From contig JAPFFF010000023.1 of NCBI GenBank assembly GCA_039105265.1, forward strand, positions 2,294,001 through 2,358,000: 64,000 bases of DNA, in the 5' to 3' direction. The position numbers and the translations under genes are program-made. This DNA is from Tritrichomonas musculus (lineage: Eukaryota > Parabasalia > Tritrichomonadida > Tritrichomonadidae). Under the pieces are notes generated by a model, which was not told the DNA's origin, searched no databases, and worked only from the letters and a program-made list of their open reading frames with translations. Positions 21,972 to 30,983 of this stretch are shown here, in pieces. How positions within the stretch are numbered: position 1 is the first letter of the stretch; every line of letters starts with the position of its first letter.

Positions 21972-22919
21972 TTAAAAAAAGTCTCTTTTTAATACATTTA
22001 CATTAATATTATTTTCTTCTATAAAACTGTTTGCAATGGCAAGAATGTTAAAAAGATCATCTGAATGCCTACATTTTGATTTAGATGAGGTATAATTGTA
22101 TTTTTCAAACAAATCATCAATTTTATTAAAGAAATTATTTTCAACAGATGAAGCTTTACATGATTTTTCATAAAAAATCATTTTAATTTGATGATTTTTT
22201 AAAAAATTATCAGCACCTTCAATAACATAAGGTTCATATCCTTCTACATCGATTTTAGCCAATATTATAGGTTCATTAAAATCTTTTAAAACTGTATTTA
22301 ATTTATCGGAAGGAACTTCAGCTATATTAGATCCAACTTTGAATATATCTAATGCAGATGAACCACCCATGTTGCCATCATTACATGATATTTTTAAAGT
22401 AGATTTTTTATTACCTAATGCCATTGGGTATAAAGTAATTAAAGGTAAAAATTGTGGATTATGTAATAAGCTTCGAGTAAAAAGGTGCAAATTTTTTGGT
22501 AAAGGTTCAAAAGCAATTGTTTTAATATTCATTGCCATTAATAAAAATGAACAAGCTCCAATATTTGCTCCAATATCAAGTGCATACATATTTTGATACT
22601 TGTTTTTCACATATTTGTTAAATATTTTGAATATATGTTCGCAATCACACCAACTTCTTTTTTGCCTAATTTCATTTGATATATAATCGCTATGCTTATA
22701 TATATATTCTGAAAAAGTAATGCCATGATAATCAAGGTTGGCAAGTTCAAAATCATTAGAGGGAAATATAATTGTTTTTTTATCCCAGGCTCTGTAATTT
22801 GGAATTTTATATTTCCATGAAAAAGAAATTAAATCATCAGGAATAGAAAAGTTTCTATAACGATATAATATAAAACTGCATGTTAAACATGCATGTAGCA
22901 CAAGAATAAAAAATAGCAT
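21972..22919 (-). CDS. FkbM-family SAM-dependent methyltransferase, membrane-anchored
   Basis: The 315-residue protein starts with a hydrophobic segment (1-20, MLFFILVLHACLTCSFIL) expected to act as a signal anchor, placing the enzyme in the secretory pathway. The FkbM hallmarks are present: LDIGANIG (about 112-119, SAM-binding loop), FEPLPKN (end of beta 2) and KIDVEGYEP (about 223-231). FkbM enzymes methylate sugar or lipid hydroxyls; in trichomonads they probably modify surface glycans. The start is an ATG (complement of 22917-22919). A scrap of a second copy lies just downstream. Its specific substrate cannot be read from the sequence. Confidence 0.88.
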   Translation of the reverse strand: MLFFILVLHACLTCSFILYRYRNFSIPDDLISFSWKYKIPNYRAWDKKTIIFPSNDFELANLDYHGITFSEYIYKHSDYISNEIRQKRSWCDCEHIFKIFNKYVKNKYQNMYALDIGANIGACSFLLMAMNIKTIAFEPLPKNLHLFTRSLLHNPQFLPLITLYPMALGNKKSTLKISCNDGNMGGSSALDIFKVGSNIAEVPSDKLNTVLKDFNEPIILAKIDVEGYEPYVIEGADNFLKNHQIKMIFYEKSCKASSVENNFFNKIDDLFEKYNYTSSKSKCRHSDDLFNILAIANSFIEENNINVNVLKRDFF

Positions 22920-23270
22920 TGCTTTATTTTAAAAGTAAACTTGAATAATGAAAAAATTGAGAGAAAACTCCATTTTGAATCATAATTACTCATTGACATC
23001 ACATCACTCTAAACCAATAGAACTCTTAGAAAAAAGAATTTATTTGACTATAATATTTATTTTTTTTTTTTTAATTTTAAAAAAAAATTATAGTCAAAAG
23101 AAAAATGAGATGCTTTTTAAAAATTGATAAGGTCTTTAGAAAGTAGTCTTTTTTTTCAATTTTTATAAAGTTTGTGCTGAATTACACTCATTAATATAAT
23201 AATCAAACTAATCAAAATTTAGAATGAAAACACAGTTAATATTTTTTGTGAATATCTCTGAAATTTACTA

Positions 23271-23801
23271 GATGGGTTCCGACTTGAAATAACGTATTTT
23301 TTTCATTTTAAAATAAATCTATCTTATTATATTTTCATTTTTTTAATAAACATATTTAAATAATAAAATAGTTATACATTTCTTTATATTTCTTTATATT
23401 TTAATGTAAAAAGAAAGATCTAATGCATATTTAATGTAGAAAATTTAAGTAAAATGGACTATATATAATAATTCATTTCGATTTTTTGAAAAAAATACTC
23501 AATATCCATTTATTTCCAGACAATTAGAGCAACTATAATATTGTTAATTCGTTTTAAATGAGTTTTTAGAAGTTTCAAATAGAATGATAAATACTATATT
23601 TCTCTCAAAATTTTGATTGATTTTCCTTTCAATTTTATATTTTAAGATTAAAATATGATTATCTTTAAATATAAATAAATATTTAATAATCGTATCGGTG
23701 TAATTAAAGATAATCTTATATAATTAAACATATCATAATATGATTAAATAAAAAACCTATTAAGTCCCAAAAAGTCCCAGCATATTGAGTCGGGACCCAT
23801 C
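23271..23801. mobile_element. 531-bp TA-flanked MITE (TIR GATGGGTYCCGACTYGA)
   Basis: GATGGGTTCCGACTTGA at 23271 pairs with TTGAGTCGGGACCCATC ending at 23801 (two mismatches). TA flanks both ends (23269-23270 and 23802-23803). It is non-coding and its terminal GC content contrasts with the AT-rich interior. Confidence 0.72.
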
Positions 23802-24879
23802 TAATTTACTTTAAAATTCAAGGGTATAAAATAACCTCATTCAAAAATAATAATATTTTGGTCTCGATGTTTCAGAAGTAAGATTTAAGTAGAAATTGAG
23901 CAAAGGAACTTGTATAAAAAAATGGGTGAATTTTATGATTTACGATCACTCTTTCAAAATTAGATTATATTCACTTTTTCATAAAAAATAAGATTTTCTT
24001 ATAAAGCATATTTCTTTCTAATAAAATCTAAAGGATTACTAATTATATATTAAAAAATAATATGTTTTGTAAATGACAATTCTTTTTTGTTTATTCAAAA
24101 AAAATTTTTAAAAATTTTAAATGAAAATTTTACGTACGTTTATTCTGCAAAAAAAATGACAGTTAATTTGTAAGGGAGAGGTATTCATGTGAAGTGAAAA
24201 CTCGTTATTTGATTTTTTGATTTTTAGTTTAATTGAATGAATATTTTATCTTATGAAAAAATATTAAGACTATTTACTTCTATATATCCAATACTGACAT
24301 TTGCCATAATTGGTTTTAATGGATGTTGAAAATTTAAAAACCATTTAAAAAATAATGTTTCGTTTATATCTCGAGTCAAATAAAGTATTTATGAATTACA
24401 AATCAATAATAATATTTTATATTTTATTTATAAAATATATTATCTGTTGTATTTCCATACTACTAGCCATATATAGATTTAAACATAAATTTACATAAAA
24501 AATAATAGAAAATGACTTATTTCTCAATTGCTTTACGAAATAATAATACACCAATTGTACAATATAATTATAATATATATTTAAATAAATTTTATTATGT
24601 AAATAAGTTACTTTATATTCCCATTTTAAAGAAAAATGTAATTAATATTTTGTATTATTTTGAATTATTTTTCATCGTATTTTAGTACGTTATTATTATT
24701 TTAGTGATGTGAGATGATTTTTTGGTGAAGTGAAGTTATTAGTGAAATGATTCTTGAAAAATATAAATTTGCTCATCTTCATAAAAATATAAAAAAAATA
24801 TTTTTTATTTAGTCAAATTATTAGTTGCAATTTTATAAAATTAATTTTAATATTTAATATATTGAAAACCAAAAAACAA

Positions 24880-25068
24880 TCACAATACAAACCAACTAAT
24901 ATATTTAGTTTTAAGATCATAAGTAACTTGATGTAAATGATGCATGCAATTAATCCAAGGTGGAACAATCATTTTTGGAGAAAACCAAAGTAATTTATCG
25001 TTCATTGAACGAGGACAATACTTTGGAACTTCTGTTTTTTTGAATAATTCATATATAAATTGGTGCAA
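24880..25068 (-). pseudogene. Short coding scrap, family unknown
   Basis: About 62 codons without an ATG at the open end. The composition is protein-like (KYCPRSMNDKLLWFSPKM, VPPWINCMHHLHQ) with aromatic and Cys/His content unlike the neighbouring DNA. It is probably the 3' end of a lost gene. No family is recognised. Confidence 0.3.
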
Positions 25069-25322
25069 TAAAGGCTAGGAGTCAAAACAAATGGACTTTT
25101 ATTTATTGTTCTTTTATGCATTTTCTCTTTATATTTGATTAAAAAAATTGTAATATTTAATAATTGAAAGGATCAATGAAAATGCAAATGTTTATCGAAA
25201 GAGTTGAAAAAATTATCAAATTTATAATCTTTGATAAATTGTTTTTAACTATAAATAACGGATTTTGAATGTCAAAAATATTTTATTGATAGGCTATTTG
25301 GTCTAAATACATTCAAATTTAT

Positions 25323-26636
25323 ATGAGTCTAAAAAGACAAGTTTACCTGAAGCCATCAAGCATTTTTACAGTTCCTCTTCAAACCTATGCAAAGGACTTT
25401 TTATTTGTCGTTAATGGAGAAGAATTCAGAACAAGTCGAATTATCTCTGATATTTTATCTCCAGTTATTTGCAAAATTCATTCAAATGATCCAACTTTTG
25501 ATACATTTATCATTAATACTCAAAATCAAGGCAATTTTTCGCATATTTTAGAACTTACAAACTTCAAAACAACAGATTTGTTAGAAGAAGAAATCCCATT
25601 TATATCAGAGGTCATTAAAATTCTCGGTAACAAATCCATTGAGTGCCAATATGAGAATGACACCACTGAAATTACACTTGACAATGTTCTACACCTTCTA
25701 CAATTGCAAGAAAAATATGGCAATTTTTATTGTAACCACATTTCAAGAGAAATTGAATTTGCATCTTTACATTTCCACGAACTTTGCGAGAGTCAAGGCG
25801 AAGAGATGAAGAATCTCTCAGTTGACACTCTGATGCTCATCTTAAAGAACGATCAACTTAAATTGAAAAATGAAGACCAGCTATTGAAATTTATTAACAA
25901 ACTCTATTCAAATGATGTAAACTATTCAATTTTGTATGAAACCGTTTTATATACCAATGTTTCATCTGAAGAGATGATTGAATTTGTCTCCTTGTTTGAC
26001 GCGAGCGAGATGTCATATGAGACGTGGAAAGGGCTGTCAAAACGGCTTTGCCAAGAAATTGACAAAAAAGAAGAAATTTTAGATACTTTGAACAACGATA
26101 AAAACCGATATATTGAAGTTGGCAAATTATTTGAATACACAGAGGATAAAGTATTCAAGGGAATCTTCAACTATTTTCAAACAGAAACAAACGGCCAAAT
26201 AGAGAAAGAAATTGATTTCACTTCATCTTCTGTATATAACAGCCGTTACCCGTCAAAAAATGTTGCATTATTTGACAACAAAAATTCATTGTTCATATCA
26301 CAAGACGTTGCAGGCAGCTGGATTTGCTTTGACTTTAAAGATCATCGTGTCACACCAACCCACTACACAATGAGGTCATATCATTGGGATGAAAATAACT
26401 GGCACCCAAGGAATTGGGTTGTGGAGGGATCGTGCGACAATTCTAAGTGGGAAATAATTGACGATGAGAAGGAGTGCTCGCTTGTGAGAGGAAATTCTTT
26501 AGTTCACACATTCAAAATGAATCAGCCAAAATCTGAAAAGTTCAAGTACATTAGATTACGCGCAACTGGACCAAATTGGTATAATAACAATTATTTTGCT
26601 TTTGAATCACTTGAACTCTACGGATGGGTGATTTAA
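25323..26636 (+). CDS. BTB/BACK-like protein with C-terminal F5/8 type C (discoidin-like) domain
   Basis: The protein is 437 residues. The N-terminal part (about 20-110) is BTB/POZ-like: DFLFVVNGEEFRTSRIISDILSPVI is the degenerate form seen in trichomonads. Residues about 125-235 form a BACK-like helical region (LSVDTLMLILKNDQLKLKNEDQLLKFI). A short coiled segment follows, then an F5/8 type C beta-sandwich (about 290-437) with SWICFDFKDHRVTPTHYTMR, NWVVEGSCD and KFKYIRLRATGPNW. The layout resembles BTBD9-type substrate adaptors for cullin-3, but a cullin partner is inference. The ATG at 25323 is the first in frame. The stop is followed by the TAAA context. The first ~240 residues are clearly paralogous to the gene at 62427, whose C-terminus is entirely different. 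Confidence 0.85.
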   Translation: MSLKRQVYLKPSSIFTVPLQTYAKDFLFVVNGEEFRTSRIISDILSPVICKIHSNDPTFDTFIINTQNQGNFSHILELTNFKTTDLLEEEIPFISEVIKILGNKSIECQYENDTTEITLDNVLHLLQLQEKYGNFYCNHISREIEFASLHFHELCESQGEEMKNLSVDTLMLILKNDQLKLKNEDQLLKFINKLYSNDVNYSILYETVLYTNVSSEEMIEFVSLFDASEMSYETWKGLSKRLCQEIDKKEEILDTLNNDKNRYIEVGKLFEYTEDKVFKGIFNYFQTETNGQIEKEIDFTSSSVYNSRYPSKNVALFDNKNSLFISQDVAGSWICFDFKDHRVTPTHYTMRSYHWDENNWHPRNWVVEGSCDNSKWEIIDDEKECSLVRGNSLVHTFKMNQPKSEKFKYIRLRATGPNWYNNNYFAFESLELYGWVI

Positions 26637-26958
26637 AATTATTAATTTTTTTTAAAAAACATTTTTTCTTATATCAATCTTTATCTTTAAATCATCAATT
26701 ACTATTCAATCATCCATATTATTAAGTTCTATTAAATTCCATGCACTATAATCATAAATGACAGCTAGTCAATTGAATTGATTTAATAAATATGTTAATT
26801 TCATATATAATGCAATTTTTTTCTTTATAATTTTTATTCAAAAAGTTTTCTCAGAAAAAGTCATATAGATTTAGATGATTGCTAGAAAAATTGTGATAAA
26901 TGCGAGAATTGAATTAAAAAATTTCAAAATTTTTACTCGAAATTAATTTAAGCCTTAT
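26637..26958. other. Convergent intergenic spacer
   Basis: AT-rich spacer between two convergent genes. No element recognised. Confidence 0.6.
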
Positions 26959-28329
26959 TTAATCGTCCCATTCTGAAGATGATGAAGATTGATCATATTC
27001 ACTGGATGAATCATATTCAGATTCAATTTCTTCTATTTCTTGATTTTGAATTTCAGGAAGGCCAAGCAATTTTCTTCTTTCTACTTTATCTTTCCCAGCA
27101 ATGTCACGAGCTCTCTGTTTTATTGCTACTACAAGATCAGGAACAGGGTTCAAATTACAAGGAGGTGGATTTCGTCTGTCATTTTTTATCTTTGGTGGAA
27201 TTTTGGCAGGATTTTTAACTTTATTGGTAACCAAGGAATTGATTGGAGGAGGTGGTGGAGGAGGAGGAGGCGGTGGTGGAGGAGGAGGCGGGGGAATTTG
27301 AATTTCAGTAAGAAGATTTTTATATTCATTTGAATTTGAGTAATTTTGGTTTTCATTTTGAAAACAATTTGAATCGGATTGACTTTCAATAATGGATTCG
27401 TCTGTTTCTATCTGATCAGACTCTTTTGGTTTTGAATCATTTTGAACATTTTTATTTTTTTCATCATCTGTAACTTGGTCATCGATTTTAGAGCCAATAA
27501 CTTTATGATCATTCTGAATAATTTCAACAGTTTTTTTGTCATCAAATTTTTCTTTTTTGTTTATTTCAATAATTGGATTCTGATCTTCTAAATCAAAACA
27601 TGTCACATTTGAAAGCCCAGGAATGTTTTCAGGAAGTTCAAAAGCAGGACAGTTTTCTTTCGATGAAATAAATATCATTTCATTTTCACCAAAATCAGGC
27701 ATCTCTTCAATTGACAATATAGAAGAAGGTGCGTCAGGAATTTTGAATGAATCATCATCTTTATCTTTTGACTTCTTTTTTTCATTGAAATTTTCAATGC
27801 CGAATGATTCTTTGTATGGATTTTCATTTGTATGGAAAACAAGCAAAGATGGAATTGAATGAGTAAATTCTGGAGTTCTTCCAAGATTTGGTGAACAGAG
27901 TTTTTGTTCATTCACAATTTTTGGTCTTTGGAAATTGAATGTTTCATCTTCTTTGTATTCAACATTTGTGAATGCTTCATTATATTGAATTGAATGTCCG
28001 GTGACTTTTTCTGGTTCAATTTTTGGCATAAATTGAGTAATTGGGCTGTAATAATTAGGAAATTCAGGTCCATCCATTTTTGAGGGAGATGTGATTGTAA
28101 TTATTTTTGAAGGTTCGTTTAAATCATTGATTGCTGATTGTGCTGAAGCAATTCTTTGAGTTATATTAGAAACTTTTGATTGTTCGTCTAGAATTTTTTT
28201 CGTTATCGTTGCAAATACATTTGATACAGCCTTTTCTAAATATGAGAGCGTATGAACTGCTTTGAGAATGCAAAAAGGTTCAAAATCATCATTTGCTAAT
28301 ACAGGAATTTTCATTGGTATGCTATTCAT
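26959..28329 (-). CDS. WASHC1: WASH complex subunit 1 (WASH1) homologue
   Basis: A 456-residue nucleation-promoting factor that would activate Arp2/3 on endosomes. The N-terminus resembles the WAHD1 domain of WASH1: HTLSYLEKAVSNVFATITKKI, then SKVSNITQRIASAQSAINDL, then a lysine/serine stretch. A disordered acidic middle follows. Next is a run of 17 prolines (about residues 345-361). The C-terminus is a V-C-A module: a WH2/central region (PVPDLVVAIKQRARDIAGKDK, then RRKLLGLPE) and an acidic tail ending SSSSSEWDD, with the conserved Trp near the end. The start is an ATG at 28329. Upstream sequence on the coding strand has AAAATTGAG, also seen upstream of the 36498 gene. SCAR/WAVE or WASP are less likely because no SHD or WH1 domain is visible. 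Confidence 0.85.
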   Translation of the reverse strand: MNSIPMKIPVLANDDFEPFCILKAVHTLSYLEKAVSNVFATITKKILDEQSKVSNITQRIASAQSAINDLNEPSKIITITSPSKMDGPEFPNYYSPITQFMPKIEPEKVTGHSIQYNEAFTNVEYKEDETFNFQRPKIVNEQKLCSPNLGRTPEFTHSIPSLLVFHTNENPYKESFGIENFNEKKKSKDKDDDSFKIPDAPSSILSIEEMPDFGENEMIFISSKENCPAFELPENIPGLSNVTCFDLEDQNPIIEINKKEKFDDKKTVEIIQNDHKVIGSKIDDQVTDDEKNKNVQNDSKPKESDQIETDESIIESQSDSNCFQNENQNYSNSNEYKNLLTEIQIPPPPPPPPPPPPPPPPPINSLVTNKVKNPAKIPPKIKNDRRNPPPCNLNPVPDLVVAIKQRARDIAGKDKVERRKLLGLPEIQNQEIEEIESEYDSSSEYDQSSSSSEWDD

Positions 28330-29180
28330 CTTATAAAAATATTATTATGTTTCATTTAACATTATAAAATTGCGTTTACACTCAATTTTGAATATCTATT
28401 TTAAAATTCTGAGATTATGAAATTTTGTTTAAACAAAAATATGCCCTTTATATGTTTTTATTAATTTTTTCATTATATAAACATTAAAGTTATTTTTAAA
28501 TCAACTTATAAATATTTTTATGATGTATGATAATTATATTTTATATTATTTTATATTTTCATATCTTTAATATCAATATATATGAATATGAATGATTTAA
28601 TAATCTGTTAGTAAAAAAGAATTAATGGTACAACCTACAAGGTATCATTAGAGTGAAAAATGATTAGAGGAGATTTTTTATAACAACTCTTTTTATTGTT
28701 TTACACTAATCCATAAAGGTTATTATGAAAAAAATGGATATTTTACAAAAAAATAAATATAATAGGATATTTCTTAGATTATATACTTATACATTATAAT
28801 TAAATGTATTTATCTAAATATTATTTAAATATAATCAATATAATTTAATATAATTATATTTATTTACAATTAGAAAATGTTAAATTTTTGAGAAAAAAAT
28901 TTTCTATTTACGATTAGAAAAATTTTAAATAAAATATTTTTATCTTCAATTAAAAAATATTTTTACTGATATATTAGCTAAAATAAATAGTAAAATTAAT
29001 AATTAAATAATATAAAAGCATACAATGCATAGAAAAAATGTCCATTTAGAGATTTTGAGTAATTAAAAAATTGACCTGGCTATCATAAAATTTATTTTCA
29101 AAGAATTTTGATATACAAGTCAATTGAAAATAAAAAATCAAGAGCAATCAAATGTATTGTCTTTTATAATTACAAAAACA
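28330..29180. other. Divergent intergenic region
   Basis: About 850 bp of AT-rich DNA between the divergent WASH1 and transporter genes, presumably holding both promoters. No distinct motif can be defended. Confidence 0.55.
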
Positions 29181-30431
29181 ATGGTTCTTTGTAGCAAAGA
29201 ATTATTATATGCTATAGTAATTTGTTTAGGACCTTTTACTTTTGGTAATATTGCAATTTATCCATCGCCAACAGCAGAAGAAATTAGAAGAATTCATCAT
29301 CTCAAAGAAAACGCTCTAGAATGGTCCTTTTACAATGGAGTGTCGTCATTAACAGCTATAGTTGGACCATTTCTAACAGAATTTTTATTACGAATCTTCA
29401 AAAATTCACGAAAGAAAACAATTTTTACATTAGCGATAGGCGGAACAGTATTTTGGCTTTTTAATTTAATTACTAAAGTATCAATATGGACAGGGATTGT
29501 AGCCCGAGCTTTAATTGGTTTTGTTCTTGGTGGCTATTCATCAATATCTCCAATGTTACTAGTTGAAATAGCACCGAAAGGTTTATCAGGTTTTTATGGC
29601 TCATTAAATCAATTTGCACTCGTTCTTGCCACATTTATTATCAATTGTCTTGGCCCACACCTCAATTACTTAGAATTAAGCATTTACTGCGCCTGTTTTC
29701 CATTTATTCAAGCGTTTTTGATCTGGTTTGTTCCAGAAACGGGCACGAACGACCCAGACACGCAAGTAAAAAGTGAACAGAAAGAAAGTTTATGTCAGAA
29801 AAAGTACGCAAAAGGCCTGATGATTGGAATTCTAATGATGGTTTTCCAACAATTTTGCGGCATCAATGCTGTCATTACGAATCTTGTTGATTTGATGAAC
29901 AAATCGGGACTTGACTTCGATCCATGTTATCAGGCGGGCATTGTTCAATTATCACAGCTGTTTGCTGTTTTCATCGGCGCTGTTCTCGTTGACAAACTCG
30001 GACGAAAAGTTGTCTGGATGATTTCGACGTTGTTTGTCACTGTTTTTTTGTTGATATTTGCTTTGAATACGAAATACGAATGGTCAAATGTTTTGCCTTT
30101 GATTTCTATTTTCTTGTACGAATTCGGATTCGGTCTCGGCGTCGGGCCAATTCCTTGGTTCATCATTCCTGAGTATTTCGATTTTAACGTTCGTGCTTTG
30201 GCAACTGAAATTGTGTCTGCTTCAAATTGGATGTGCTCGTTCTCGATCATTTTCTTGTGGCCACTGATGAAGGACGGAATGGGAATGTTCGGATCGTTCT
30301 TGTTCTTCATGGTCGTATCGTTCATTTCATTTTTGTTTGGATTCTTCGTGATTACGGAGCCTAAACAACAGCATAATGGAACTTTGAATGCTCAGTTAAT
30401 CGCCGATGACTTAGGTGTAGCTTCAACTTAA
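29181..30431 (+). CDS. Sugar porter (MFS) transporter
   Basis: A 416-residue polytopic membrane protein of the sugar porter family (GLUT/HXT-like) that would carry hexoses across the plasma or lysosomal membrane. Signatures: an N-terminal GPFTFGNIAIYPSPTAEEI segment in helix 1, PETGTNDPD at the end of helix 6 (about 185), FQQFCGINAVITN in helix 7, DKLGRKVVWM after helix 8 (about 270), and GPIPWFIIPEYFDFNVRALA (about 320-340) in place of the usual GPIPW..E..P..R. The reading frame is open further upstream, but only with a TTG. The first ATG is 29181, adopted here; helix 1 remains complete. GC content is visibly higher over the last 500 bp, for no clear reason. Confidence 0.88.
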   Translation: MVLCSKELLYAIVICLGPFTFGNIAIYPSPTAEEIRRIHHLKENALEWSFYNGVSSLTAIVGPFLTEFLLRIFKNSRKKTIFTLAIGGTVFWLFNLITKVSIWTGIVARALIGFVLGGYSSISPMLLVEIAPKGLSGFYGSLNQFALVLATFIINCLGPHLNYLELSIYCACFPFIQAFLIWFVPETGTNDPDTQVKSEQKESLCQKKYAKGLMIGILMMVFQQFCGINAVITNLVDLMNKSGLDFDPCYQAGIVQLSQLFAVFIGAVLVDKLGRKVVWMISTLFVTVFLLIFALNTKYEWSNVLPLISIFLYEFGFGLGVGPIPWFIIPEYFDFNVRALATEIVSASNWMCSFSIIFLWPLMKDGMGMFGSFLFFMVVSFISFLFGFFVITEPKQQHNGTLNAQLIADDLGVAST

Positions 30432-30983
30432 TGGATTTTATTCATTTATTATTAATAAAAATTTTTTTTTAATAATTACATATTTTTGCACTTTTGTAAT
30501 TGATTGGAAAGATTTCATGTTCTTTTTGACAGAACTTTGTAATTACAGAATTTTTTTTTGATAGATGCTTTAATGATAATCAGAAAAATGAGCCTTTGTG
30601 AATAATAATGAATTAATGGAAAAAAAATGAATAGAGAATCTTTATTGTATTTTTTTATACGATTTGTGGCTTTAAATTTATGGATATATTAATTAAAAAA
30701 TAATTGAGAGGTTTATATCAAAACTTTTTCAATAAAAATCATTTAAAAAGAGAAATTGTATAAACCTCAGAAAAACAAACTTTTTGAATAAAATCTACTT
30801 GAATTGCATCTACTCTGAAATAGTGTTATCAATGATAAAAATCAACAAATAAAGCTAAAGAAGGAATTGAATTCTTGAATGATCTTGTTGAGTTTAATTG
30901 TATTTATCCAAAAATATATTTTAAAATGTATTTTATATATATTAAAAGATTTTAAAGCCTTAAAAAAAATTGATCTTTTAGTT
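30432..30983. other. Convergent intergenic spacer
   Basis: About 550 bp, AT-rich. No gene or bounded element seen. Confidence 0.55.

Larger units (their letters stand above)
22920..25322. other. Intergenic, AT-rich; contains a MITE, a small hairpin and a coding scrap
   Basis: Besides the element at 23271-23801 there is a 12-bp inverted repeat (TTTGACTATAAT at 23043 and its complement ending 23098) around a T/A-rich loop. There is also a 62-codon minus-strand frame (24880-25068) with no ATG at its open end. Confidence 0.5.

Noticed and set aside
27101-27301. Plus-strand frame with a glycine run over the WASH1 gene
   Set aside because: It is the antisense reading of the proline-coding tract. 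The minus-strand frame has coherent domains.
29945-30325. 126-codon minus-strand frame inside the transporter
   Set aside because: Antisense shadow of the MFS gene; no protein features of its own.
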